From Sphingopyxis sp. FD7 (lineage in GTDB: Bacteria; Pseudomonadota; Alphaproteobacteria; Sphingomonadales; Sphingomonadaceae), in contig NZ_AP017898.1 of NCBI RefSeq assembly GCF_003609835.1, positions 2,046,001-2,110,000 of the forward strand: 64,000 nt of DNA, in the 5' to 3' direction. How positions within the stretch are numbered: the stretch's first letter is position 1; each line of letters begins with the position of its first letter. Position numbers and translations under genes: made by a program. This document shows positions 1 to 7,691 of the stretch, in pieces. The notes below the pieces were generated by a model. It was not told the DNA's origin, made no database searches, and worked only from the letters and a program-made list of their open reading frames with translations.

Positions 1-1
1 C

Positions 2-751
2 ACGCTGGCCATGCGGCTCGGCGCGCTGATCGGCAAGGGGCTCGACGAGCTGACGCTCACCACCAACGCGATGCGGCTCGCCGATCATGCCCCGACGCTC
101 GCGGCGGCGGGCGTTCGGCGCGTCAATGTCAGCCTCGACACGCTCGATCCGGCGGCTTTCCGCCACATCACGCGCGTCGGCGACCTCGCCGTTGCGCTCA
201 ATGGCATCGCCGCGGCGCGGCAAGCCGGGCTCGCGGTCAAGATCAACATGGTCGCGCTTGCCGGGCTGAACGAGGACCAGTTGCTGCCGATGCTTCGCTG
301 GTGCGCCGACAATGGCTGCGACCTCACGCTCATCGAAACCATGCCGCTCGGCGAGGTCGCGGACGACCGCAGCGACCATTATATCCCGCTGCACCAGTTC
401 ATCGCCCCGCTCCGCGCCGCACACGCCCTCTATCCGATCGACAAGCGCACCGGCGGTCCCGCGCGCTATTTCGCGATCGAGGACAGCCCGGTGACCCTGG
501 GCCTCATCACCCCGCTCAGCGACAATTTCTGCGCGACGTGCAACCGCATCCGCCTGACGGTCGAGGGGCGCGTCTATATGTGCCTGGGACAGGATGACCA
601 TGTCGACCTGCGCGCGGCGCTGCGCGAAGGCGGCGACGTCGACGGCTTGATCGACCGCGCCCTCGCTGGCAAACCCCGCGCGCACGACTTTCGCATCGAA
701 CGCGAATCCACACCGGCGGTCGCGCGTCATATGAGTGCAACGGGCGGCTGA
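2..751 (+). CDS. moaA: GTP 3',8-cyclase MoaA (5' end cut by window)
   Basis: Radical SAM enzyme that converts GTP to 3',8-cyclo-7,8-dihydro-GTP, the first step of molybdenum cofactor synthesis. The reading frame is open to the left edge, so the N-terminal CX3CX2C cluster lies outside the window. What is visible is the end of the TIM barrel and the second FeS site near the C-terminus, FCATCNRIRLT followed by MCLG (C-x2-C-x13-C), which binds GTP in this family. The protein ends in the conserved Gly-Gly tail needed for activity. The internal ATG at 11 is not the true start, because family alignment continues upstream of it. nadK follows 30 bp downstream on the same strand. Confidence 0.95.
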   Translation, partial: TLAMRLGALIGKGLDELTLTTNAMRLADHAPTLAAAGVRRVNVSLDTLDPAAFRHITRVGDLAVALNGIAAARQAGLAVKINMVALAGLNEDQLLPMLRWCADNGCDLTLIETMPLGEVADDRSDHYIPLHQFIAPLRAAHALYPIDKRTGGPARYFAIEDSPVTLGLITPLSDNFCATCNRIRLTVEGRVYMCLGQDDHVDLRAALREGGDVDGLIDRALAGKPRAHDFRIERESTPAVARHMSATGG

Positions 752-781
752 CGCGGCGGCCGCGAGGGGGAACCGGACATC

Positions 782-1552
782 ATGTTTCGCAAGATCGCGC
801 TTGTCGCATCGAACGCGCCCGCCGCAATGGAGGCCGAGGCCGAACTGCGCCCGCTCTACGACTTCGTCGACATCGGCGAGGCCGATCTGCTGATCGCGCT
901 CGGCGGCGACGGATTTCTGCTGCACATGCTCCACCAGCTGCTCGACCAGCGCCGCAGCCTGCCCGTATTCGGGATGAACCGCGGCACGATCGGCTTTCTG
1001 ATGAACGAGTTTCGCGTCGAGGGGCTGCTCGACCGCGTCGCCGCGGCGCGCCCCTATCTGATCCACCCGCTGTCCGGCGACATCGTGACGGTCAGCGGCG
1101 AGCGCCACATATTGCCCGCGATCAACGAGATTTCGCTGCTGCGCGAGACGCGCCAGGCCGCCAAGCTGGAGGTGATGATCAACGAGCGGACGATGCTGGA
1201 GGAGTTGGCCTGCGACGGCGTGCTCGTCTCGACCCCCGCGGGATCGACCGCCTATAATCTCAGCGCCAACGGCCCGATCCTGCCGCTCGATTCGGCGATG
1301 CTGGCGCTCACCCCGATCAGCCCCTTCCGCCCGCGGCGCTGGCGCGGCGCGCTCGTGCCCGAATCGACGAGCATCCGCTTCAACGTGCGCGAAGCGGCCA
1401 AACGCCCGGTCAGCGCGGTCGCCGACCAGCGCGAGATCCGCGACGTAAAGACCGTCCTCGTCACCACCGACCGCAGCCGGCCGCTGACCCTGCTGTTCGA
1501 TCCCGACCAGGGCCTCGACGAACGCATCGCGATGGAACAATTTATCGTTTGA
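782..1552 (+). CDS. nadK: NAD kinase
   Basis: Cytosolic enzyme that phosphorylates NAD to NADP using ATP. At 256 aa it matches the short alphaproteobacterial form. Family motifs are present: the GGDG nucleotide motif at about residues 41-44, the NRGTIGFLMNE segment, the NE(I/D) motif near residue 116, and the glycine-rich GSTAYNLSANGPILP loop that binds NAD. The start ATG is preceded by a purine-rich GAGGGGGAA stretch. It lies 30 bp after moaA and could be cotranscribed with it. A tRNA-Asn gene follows 60 bp downstream. Confidence 0.95.
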   Translation: MFRKIALVASNAPAAMEAEAELRPLYDFVDIGEADLLIALGGDGFLLHMLHQLLDQRRSLPVFGMNRGTIGFLMNEFRVEGLLDRVAAARPYLIHPLSGDIVTVSGERHILPAINEISLLRETRQAAKLEVMINERTMLEELACDGVLVSTPAGSTAYNLSANGPILPLDSAMLALTPISPFRPRRWRGALVPESTSIRFNVREAAKRPVSAVADQREIRDVKTVLVTTDRSRPLTLLFDPDQGLDERIAMEQFIV

Positions 1553-1612
1553 GGGCTTGCAAAATCCGGCAAGCGGCGGCAAAGGAGCGCCTCGCCCGCC
1601 ACGGCGGGATGT

Positions 1613-1687
1613 TCCTCGGTAGCTCAGCGGTAGAGCAATCGACTGTTAATCGATTGGTCGCAGGTTCGAATCCTGCCCGGGGAGCCA
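1613..1687 (+). tRNA. tRNA-Asn (GTT)
   Basis: A full cloverleaf can be folded by eye: a 7-bp acceptor stem (TCCTCGG with CCGGGGA, two G-U type pairs), D arm AGCTCAGCGGTAGAGC, anticodon arm ATCGA-CTGTTAA-TCGAT with anticodon GTT, and T arm GCAGG-TTCGAAT-CCTGC. Discriminator G and an encoded CCA (1685-1687) follow. The stretch from 1688 to 1926 holds no gene that I can support. Confidence 0.97.
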
Positions 1688-1926
1688 TTTTCCTTTCCAT
1701 TGTCCGGCGTTCCGCCTTCTGCCCCTGCCTCGGTGAGCATGGGGGCGGCGGCTGTGCCGATACTGACGGCGATGGCGCTTTGCGCCCCTTGTGCGTCGCG
1801 GCGACGCCAGGCGTCGCGCGGTTCGCGTCGGAGACGCTTGCCAGGTAATGTCGGCCGCTGATGCCGGCGCCGAACAACGCCCGTTCCCCGCAAGGATGGG
1901 ACATCGCTCCGTCGCGGCGCCGCGCT

Positions 1927-2523
1927 TCAGTTCAACCGGTCCAGCAGAATCCCGATGTCGGCGACGGGCATGCAATGCCGGGCGATAAACGCATCAAGAT
2001 CGTCGATCCGCGCCATTTCGCCGTCGTCCCGCATGATCGAACAGATGACCGCCATGTCGCCCGCCCCCGCCAGCGTGCATAGTTCGATCGCAGCTTCGGC
2101 GGCGGCGGCCCTTTCCCTGACGCCGCCCGGCGCGCCGATCAACGGGAATATGTGGCCCGGCGACACAAGATCGTCACCCGATGCGGTCGGGGAAGCCGCG
2201 ACGCGGACGGTATGGGCCCGGTCCGCTGCCGATATACCCGTTCCGACGCCCTCGCGCGCCTCGATCGACCGTCCGAAGGGGCGGCCCGACTGACGGTCGG
2301 CGCCGGGATTGATCAGACTGATGCCCAGCCGCACGGCGCGTTCCGGCCGCATCGCAAGGCAGATAAGGCCACGGCCGTGGTTTGCCATGAAATTGAGCGC
2401 CTCGGCTGTTGCGTGCCGCGCGGCGAGCGCGAAGTCTATGTCGCCTCCGCGCAACCGATCGCCGGTGATGACGATGATCTCTCCCCGTCCAAGCGCCTCG
2501 ATGGCCCGATCAATATCCGGCAT
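1927..2523 (-). CDS. RibB-like protein (DHBP synthase fold) lacking metal-binding residues
   Basis: The whole 198 aa align by eye with 3,4-dihydroxy-2-butanone 4-phosphate synthase (RibB), including ISAADRAHTVR, SPGHIFPL, APGG and RDDGEMAR. However, the signature loop DRENEGD reads DRLRGGD, so both acidic residues E-x-E are gone. The GGHTEA motif that carries the metal-binding His reads RAAAAEA. In E. coli RibB, Glu and His at these places hold Mg2+, so canonical catalysis is unlikely. It is the last gene of the SQ operon and its ATG abuts the stop of the FMN reductase gene. A role with flavin or flavin precursors, or a sugar-phosphate binding function, is conceivable but unproven. It should not be annotated as a working riboflavin enzyme. 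Confidence 0.8.
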   Translation of the reverse strand: MPDIDRAIEALGRGEIIVITGDRLRGGDIDFALAARHATAEALNFMANHGRGLICLAMRPERAVRLGISLINPGADRQSGRPFGRSIEAREGVGTGISAADRAHTVRVAASPTASGDDLVSPGHIFPLIGAPGGVRERAAAAEAAIELCTLAGAGDMAVICSIMRDDGEMARIDDLDAFIARHCMPVADIGILLDRLN

Positions 2524-3105
2524 TCACGCTGCCTTTCGTGCCGCGGCGAAGCTGCTGGCGCCGGACACAAGCTGGTCGGCGACAAGCTCGAGCTGAAATC
2601 GCGCCCGATCTTCAAGGCATTCGCCATCGGGCGAAAAAAGCCCGCGATAGGTGCGAACAGTCGCGCCCATCGGCGTCGGCCAGCCGCGGAGCGCATGGAC
2701 GATGCTGCGGAGCGTCTGCATCGTGCTCATTGTCGCCTGGTCCCCATATGCCGTCGCGATCAGGCCGACCGCACGCCCATCGAGATAGGGCCGTGCATCG
2801 CCCGCCAGTTCCTCCAGATAATCGAGCGCGTTTTTCACAAGGCCGGAAATCGTGCCGTGATAGCCGGGGGCCGCGATCAATACGCCGTCGGCGTCCCGCA
2901 CCGCCGCGACCAGCCTTGCGCCGTCGTCGGGGGAGTGCAGCGGCCCGCGATAATGGGGCAACGCCCCCAGATAGGCGCCGCCGAAGATGTCCACATGCGC
3001 GCCCTTTGCCCGCGCCCGCGCCGCCGCGACGCACAGCGCCTGCTCGGTCGCGCTGATCGGCGATACCGTGCCGCCGATCGCAACGATATTGATCTTCACG
3101 CGCAT
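2524..3105 (-). CDS. NAD(P)H-dependent FMN reductase (SmoA/MsuE/SsuE type)
   Basis: 193-aa flavodoxin-like FMN reductase (PF03358 family). It shows the N-terminal strand and phosphate-binding loop (IVAIGGTVSPISATEQAL), a PGYHGTISGLVKNALDYLEE segment typical of the MsuE/SsuE group, and an AYGDQATMSTMQTLRSIVHA segment. Its expected role is to supply reduced FMN to a partner monooxygenase. The obvious partner is the SsuD/SmoC-like gene two genes upstream in the same operon. Its start overlaps the end of glpD by 10 bp, and its stop touches the start of the RibB-like gene. By analogy with the A. tumefaciens sulfo-SMO pathway this would be SmoA. I leave the symbol empty because the assignment is by context. 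Confidence 0.87.
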   Translation of the reverse strand: MRVKINIVAIGGTVSPISATEQALCVAAARARAKGAHVDIFGGAYLGALPHYRGPLHSPDDGARLVAAVRDADGVLIAAPGYHGTISGLVKNALDYLEELAGDARPYLDGRAVGLIATAYGDQATMSTMQTLRSIVHALRGWPTPMGATVRTYRGLFSPDGECLEDRARFQLELVADQLVSGASSFAAARKAA

Positions 3106-4571
3106 TCCCTTTCTTCAAAAGCAGCGGCGAGTGAACGCCGGGCCGCGGTGTCGATATGCAGCCCTAGCTTGGTGCGCCGCCAAAGAAGATCGTCGACCGT
3201 ACGGCACCATTCCCGTTCGACGAGATAGGCAATCTCGCGGTCGGTGAGCCCGAAGCCATAATGCCGCCCGCAATCATCGAGCCGTCCGACACCATCCAGA
3301 ATGTCGAACGCCCTGGTCCCGTAACTGCGCGCGAGGCGATCGGCCCACGACGGCTGAAGAAAAGAATAGCGACCGCCGAGCGATTCGACGAGCCCGGCGT
3401 AGCCGTCGATCGCAAAATCGCCGCCAGGAAGCGGCGCATCGCCGGTCCACCGGCTCCGCGCCAATGCGGGCAGGCGCGGCGCAAGCCGATCGACGACCTC
3501 TTCGGCAAGGCGGCGATAGGTGGTGATCTTGCCGCCGAAGACCGAAAGCAGCGCCGCGCCGTCGCTCATCGGCGATAGCTCCAGACAATAGCCGCGCGTC
3601 GCCGCCTCGGGCCGCCCCGATCCATCGTCGACCAGCGGCCGCACCCCCGCATAGCTCCAGACCACATCGGTCGGCGTGATCGACCTGCGGAAGAAGCGGT
3701 TGGCGCCATCGCACAGATAGGCGATTTCCTCTTCGGTGGCGCGCACATCGGTCAGAGCGCCGTCATGGTCGCGATCGGTCGTGCCGATCAGCGTGAAGTC
3801 CCGCTCATAGGGAATCGCGAAGAATATCCGCCCGTCGGGAAGCTGGAAGAAATAGCTGTAATCATGGTCGAACAGCCTGCGCACGACGATATGCGACCCG
3901 CGCACCAGCCGCACATGTCGGCGCGTTGCCGCGTCGTTCAGTTGCGATACTTCGAGTGCCGCGGGGCCCGCCGCATTGACGATGGCGCGCGCGTGAAACC
4001 GTCCTTCCGGCGTATCGAGCGTCCAATGGTCGCCGGTCCGCGCGAAACCTGTGACGCGGCAGCGTGTGCGAATGTCCGCCCCGCGATCGGCCGCATCGCG
4101 GGCATTGAGAACGACCAGTCGTGCGTCGTCGACCCAACAGTCCGAATAGGCAAAGCCCGAGACAAACCGATCCTTCAGCGGAGCGCCCGCGACATGATCG
4201 CGTAATGCGATCGTTTCGGTAGCCGGCAGGCGCTTTCGCCCGCCGATATGGTCATAGAGGAAAAGCCCCAAGCGAAGCAGCCAGCGCGGACGCAGTCCGT
4301 CGACATGGGGCAGGATGAACCGCATCGGGCGCACGATATGGGGGGCGATCGCCCACAAGCGTTCACGCTCGACGAGCGATTCCCGCACGAGCCCGAATTC
4401 ATAATGTTCGAGATAGCGAAGGCCGCCGTGGATAAGCTTGGTCGATGCGGAGGAGGTTCCGCTTGCCAGATCATTCGCCTCGAGCAACAGGACGCGCGCG
4501 CCGCGTCCCGCCGCATCGCGCGCGATCCCGCAACCATTGACGCCGCCGCCGACGATGGCGATGTCGAACAT
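3096..4571 (-). CDS. glpD: Glycerol-3-phosphate dehydrogenase, FAD-dependent (GlpD)
   Basis: 491-aa flavoprotein of the aerobic GlpD family, which oxidises sn-glycerol-3-phosphate to DHAP and passes electrons to quinone at the inner membrane. The protein begins with the FAD-binding IAIVGGGVNGCGIARDAAGR fold, followed by the family stretches STKLIHGGLRYLEHYEFGLV and GTTDRDHDG, and the GKITTYRRLAEE motif. The chosen ATG is where this fold begins; the open frame upstream is not GlpD-like. It lies 32 bp after the monooxygenase gene and overlaps the FMN reductase. Within a sulfoquinovosidase operon it makes sense as the route for glycerol freed from sulfoquinovosyl glycerol. No glycerol kinase is present in the window, so that step must be encoded elsewhere. 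Confidence 0.93.
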   Translation of the reverse strand: MFDIAIVGGGVNGCGIARDAAGRGARVLLLEANDLASGTSSASTKLIHGGLRYLEHYEFGLVRESLVERERLWAIAPHIVRPMRFILPHVDGLRPRWLLRLGLFLYDHIGGRKRLPATETIALRDHVAGAPLKDRFVSGFAYSDCWVDDARLVVLNARDAADRGADIRTRCRVTGFARTGDHWTLDTPEGRFHARAIVNAAGPAALEVSQLNDAATRRHVRLVRGSHIVVRRLFDHDYSYFFQLPDGRIFFAIPYERDFTLIGTTDRDHDGALTDVRATEEEIAYLCDGANRFFRRSITPTDVVWSYAGVRPLVDDGSGRPEAATRGYCLELSPMSDGAALLSVFGGKITTYRRLAEEVVDRLAPRLPALARSRWTGDAPLPGGDFAIDGYAGLVESLGGRYSFLQPSWADRLARSYGTRAFDILDGVGRLDDCGRHYGFGLTDREIAYLVEREWCRTVDDLLWRRTKLGLHIDTAARRSLAAAFEERECA

Positions 4572-4603
4572 TCGCAAGCCTCTCCCTCCCTCCGGGCTGG
4601 AAC

Positions 4604-5692
4604 CTAGAACGCCAGCGGCGCGTGCGCGATGTGCGGAAGGACATGGCGCGCGAACAGGTCTGCTTCCTGCGCGTGCGGATAGCCCGACAGGATGAAGGCT
4701 TCGATGCCTTCGGCCTGATAGGCGCGAAGTTTCGCAAGAACCTGGTCGGGGGTGCCGACAATCGCGGCGCCACAGCCCGAACGCGCGCGCCCGATCCCGG
4801 TCCAGAGATTCTCCTCGACGAAGCCGTCGCCATCGGCGGCGCTCCGCAATTCGGCCTGACGCTGAACCCCGTAATTTTTGGCGTCGAGCGATTTTTCGCG
4901 GATCGCCGCGCCCATCGCCTCGTCGAGCTTCGAGAGCAGACGATCGGCATAGGCGCGCGCTTCGTCCTCGGTTTCGCGCACGATGACATGGACGCGGTAG
5001 CCGAACTTCAACCGACGCCCGAACCGCGCCGCGCGTTCGCGCATGTCGGCGATCGTTTCGCGAACCTTGCCCATCGTATCGGGCCACATAAGATAGACGT
5101 CGCAGCCCTCGGCCGCGCATTCGCGCGCCTCATGGCTCAGCCCGCCGAAATAGAAGGGCGGACATTTGCCCGAAATCGTGGTGATGCGGGGCGGTTCGAG
5201 CTTCAGTTGATAAAATTCGCCGTCATGGTCGAGCGCCTCGCCGTTGAGCAGGGTCCGCACAATCTTCATGACCTCGGTTGCGCGTGCATAGCGTGGCTCG
5301 CCGGCCAGCTGCTGGCCGGGCATATCCGAGGAGATGATATTGACATTGAGCCGTCCCCCGGTGCCGAGCGCGTTGGGCCCCAGGATCTGGTCGAGCGTCG
5401 CGATGCGGCGCGCGAGCTGCGGAGGCCAATCTTCGCCGATGCGCGTCGCCCAGAGAAGTTTCATCCGCCGCAGCTGCGTCGCGACAGCGGCCGCAAAAAC
5501 GGTCGTGTCGAGCCCCAGTTGATAGCCCGAAGGAAGCAGGATGTTGTCAAAACCTCCTTCTTCAGCGCGTAGAACGATATTGCGACAATGTTCCCAGCTC
5601 GACCGCAGATAGGGATCGGGGACGCCCAGAAACTCATAGTCGTCATCGCAGAGCGCCGAGAACCAGGCGATCTCGCATTGTTGTTGGGTCAT
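4604..5692 (-). CDS. SsuD/SmoC-like flavin-dependent monooxygenase (candidate SQ monooxygenase)
   Basis: 362-aa luciferase-like (LLM) monooxygenase of the alkanesulfonate monooxygenase group. It keeps SsuD-type residues: an Arg-x-His pair in FGYRVHVIVRETEDEA (matching R226/H228 of E. coli SsuD), the Arg in ENLWTGIGRARSG (R297), and the SGYPH motif with Tyr (Y331). Start ATG at 5692 has GAGAGGAA seven bases upstream; the longer frame reaching 5764 lacks this support. With the FMN reductase of the same operon it would form a two-component system. Next to a sulfoquinovosidase and an aldo/keto reductase the likely substrate is sulfoquinovose, with C-S cleavage giving sulfite and 6-oxo-glucose, as SmoC does. 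Another sulfonate cannot be excluded from sequence alone. Confidence 0.85.
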   Translation of the reverse strand: MTQQQCEIAWFSALCDDDYEFLGVPDPYLRSSWEHCRNIVLRAEEGGFDNILLPSGYQLGLDTTVFAAAVATQLRRMKLLWATRIGEDWPPQLARRIATLDQILGPNALGTGGRLNVNIISSDMPGQQLAGEPRYARATEVMKIVRTLLNGEALDHDGEFYQLKLEPPRITTISGKCPPFYFGGLSHEARECAAEGCDVYLMWPDTMGKVRETIADMRERAARFGRRLKFGYRVHVIVRETEDEARAYADRLLSKLDEAMGAAIREKSLDAKNYGVQRQAELRSAADGDGFVEENLWTGIGRARSGCGAAIVGTPDQVLAKLRAYQAEGIEAFILSGYPHAQEADLFARHVLPHIAHAPLAF

Positions 5693-5766
5693 GTATCTTC
5701 CTCTCCATGCCCTGGGACGCCTCGTTTCGCAGGGTCTTGTCGTGCGCGGCCGAACAGGCCGCAAGC

Positions 5767-6681
5767 TCAGGGGAGGGCGGCGCCCCGCGCGGCGACAAAC
5801 ACGTCATACCATTCGGACCGCGTCCACCGGACGCGGAGCGCGCTTGCCGCCTCCCCAATTCGTTCGGCGCGCTGCGACCCGACAATCGGCACGATGCCCG
5901 CCGGATGCGCCATCAGCCAGCTGTAAGCGGCAACTTCACGCGACACATTTTGTGCGGCGGCCACATTGTCCAGCGCGGCGGCGACAGCCTGGTCGCGGCC
6001 GCTTTGCGGCGCCAGCAGCCGTCCCCCGCCCAGCGGCGACCAGGCGAGCGGCACGAGCCCCATCGCCATGGCCTGGTCCAGTTCGCCATTTTCAAAGCAA
6101 TCGATGCGCAGCGGGCTGATCTCGGGCTGTGTTGCAACCAGCCTGTTACCAAGAAACCGGTTGAGCGCCTCGGTCTGCGCGACGGTGAAGTTGGAGACGC
6201 CGAGCGAGCGGAGCTTGCCCGCGGCGATCGCGTCATCCAGTGCCCGCGCGACCTCCTGGGGATGCGCCAGAATGTCGGGACGGTGAATCTGCCAAAGGTC
6301 AATCCGGTCGGTGCGCAGGCGCCGCAACGAAGCATCGATCGCCTCGGCGAGATAGTCGGGGCTCTGATCATATGGAAGCGGCGGGCGAATGCCGCCTTTC
6401 GTCGCGAGCACCATGCGATGGCGCAGCGGCGGGTCGGCCGCCAGCACCTCGCCCAGCAACGCTTCCGCGTCGCCGAAACCCTTCGCGCCATCGAACCCGT
6501 AAATGTCGGCGGTGTCGAGCAGGGTGATTCCCGCGTCGAGCGCGGCGTACACCAGCCGCGCCGCTTCGGCGACGGTGCGTCCGCCCTCGGCGAGCCGCCA
6601 CATTCCCCAGGCGATGGGCGAAACCGACATTCCGCTGTTTCCGAGCGGGCGCGACGCAGGCGGGGCAGGCAACAGGCTCAT
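5767..6681 (-). CDS. Aldo/keto reductase (candidate 6-oxo-glucose reductase, SmoB-like)
   Basis: 304-aa AKR-superfamily oxidoreductase with an (alpha/beta)8 barrel. The catalytic tetrad is visible: Asp in TLLDTADIYG, Tyr of the same motif, Lys in VLATKGG, and His in DLWQIHRPD. The NADP-binding end is the VPIVGSQRAERIGEA segment. The ATG overlaps the TGA of the upstream LacI gene (ATGA), which indicates translational coupling and fixes the start. In the known sulfo-SMO pathway an AKR (SmoB) reduces 6-oxo-glucose to glucose after desulfonation, and this gene sits exactly where such an enzyme is needed. The substrate assignment is inference; the family call is firm. Confidence 0.87.
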   Translation of the reverse strand: MSLLPAPPASRPLGNSGMSVSPIAWGMWRLAEGGRTVAEAARLVYAALDAGITLLDTADIYGFDGAKGFGDAEALLGEVLAADPPLRHRMVLATKGGIRPPLPYDQSPDYLAEAIDASLRRLRTDRIDLWQIHRPDILAHPQEVARALDDAIAAGKLRSLGVSNFTVAQTEALNRFLGNRLVATQPEISPLRIDCFENGELDQAMAMGLVPLAWSPLGGGRLLAPQSGRDQAVAAALDNVAAAQNVSREVAAYSWLMAHPAGIVPIVGSQRAERIGEAASALRVRWTRSEWYDVFVAARGAALP

Positions 6682-7691
6682 AGAGGATTCCTGGCTGGCG
6701 GCGCGACCGAAGCGCGCTCGACAAGGGTGTGGGGAAGCCGGTGGTGACTGATGTCGCCACCTTCGATCAGAATTCGCGTCGCGGTGCGGGCCAGCTCGGC
6801 CATCGGCTGGTGAATGGTGGTGAGCGGCGGCCACACCGTCCGCGACAAGGTCGTGTCGTCGAAGCCCGCAACCGAAAGCTCCGAAGGCAGGTCGATACCG
6901 CGGTCATGCGCGACCGCCAGCACGCCGGCCGCCATGTCGTCATTTGCGGCAAAGATGGCTGTCGGCGGATTGTCGAGGCCGAGCAGGAAGCGTCCGGCCA
7001 CCACGCCGCTGTCGAAATCGAACTCGCCATCACACACGAGGCCCGGCTCGAACGCGATGCCGGCGCGATCGAGCGCCCGGCGATATCCATACAGGCGGTC
7101 GTCGGACGCGCGATGGCTTGGATGACCTTTGACGAACCCGATGCGCCGGTGGCCCACGTTGATCAGATGCGTCGTCATGTCGTCCGCGGCCTGGACGTCG
7201 TCCATGAACACCGAACTGGTGAGCGAATGGTTCGTTCCCGGTGAAATGCGAACGAACGGGATGTCGAGCGTTTCGAGCGCCGCGAGCACGGCTTCGCAAT
7301 CGGTCACGGGAGACGACAAAATGATGCCGTCGACGTGGGTTTCGGTGACCAGCCCGCGCACCTGTTCGCCCACGCCGGGATCGGCCACATCGACCGGCTG
7401 CGCCAGCAGGCGGATGCCTCGTTCCTTGCACGATTGCCAGCACCCCGTCTGGATCTGAAACATATAATAGGGGCTGTGATTGTCATAGATCAGCGCAATC
7501 TGGTTCGATTTCGCTCCCGACAAAATGCGCGCCGCGACGCTTGGACGGAAATCGAGTTCCGCCATCGCAGCCTCGACGCGACGCCGCGTTTCTTCGCTGA
7601 CATAGGGATGACCGTTGAGCACGCGGCTCACCGTCTTGACTGCCACCCCCGCCTTGGCGGCGACGTCCCGGATATTGGCCCGCTCGCTCAT
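6678..7691 (-). CDS. LacI-family transcriptional regulator of the SQ locus
   Basis: 337-aa LacI/GalR-type repressor. The N-terminal helix-turn-helix is IRDVAAKAGVAVKTVSRVLNG, with the hinge helix near PSVAARILSGAKSN, followed by a periplasmic-binding-protein-like sensor domain ending in LSVAGFDDTTLSRTVWPPLT. The start ATG overlaps the TGA of the sulfoquinovosidase gene and its own TGA overlaps the next ATG, so it is embedded in the operon it probably controls. Its ligand is unknown but SQ or a pathway intermediate is the natural guess. Candidate operators are the near-identical 17-bp motifs at 9761-9777 and 13661-13677. Confidence 0.93.
   Translation of the reverse strand: MSERANIRDVAAKAGVAVKTVSRVLNGHPYVSEETRRRVEAAMAELDFRPSVAARILSGAKSNQIALIYDNHSPYYMFQIQTGCWQSCKERGIRLLAQPVDVADPGVGEQVRGLVTETHVDGIILSSPVTDCEAVLAALETLDIPFVRISPGTNHSLTSSVFMDDVQAADDMTTHLINVGHRRIGFVKGHPSHRASDDRLYGYRRALDRAGIAFEPGLVCDGEFDFDSGVVAGRFLLGLDNPPTAIFAANDDMAAGVLAVAHDRGIDLPSELSVAGFDDTTLSRTVWPPLTTIHQPMAELARTATRILIEGGDISHHRLPHTLVERASVAPPARNPL

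Noticed and set aside
1613-1687. tRNA-Asn as an integration site for an island
   Set aside because: No integrase gene and no repeated 3' end of the tRNA was seen downstream; the xerD in the window is the housekeeping type.
1927-2523. Annotation as functional riboflavin gene ribB
   Set aside because: Both metal ligands are replaced, so only RibB-like fold can be claimed.
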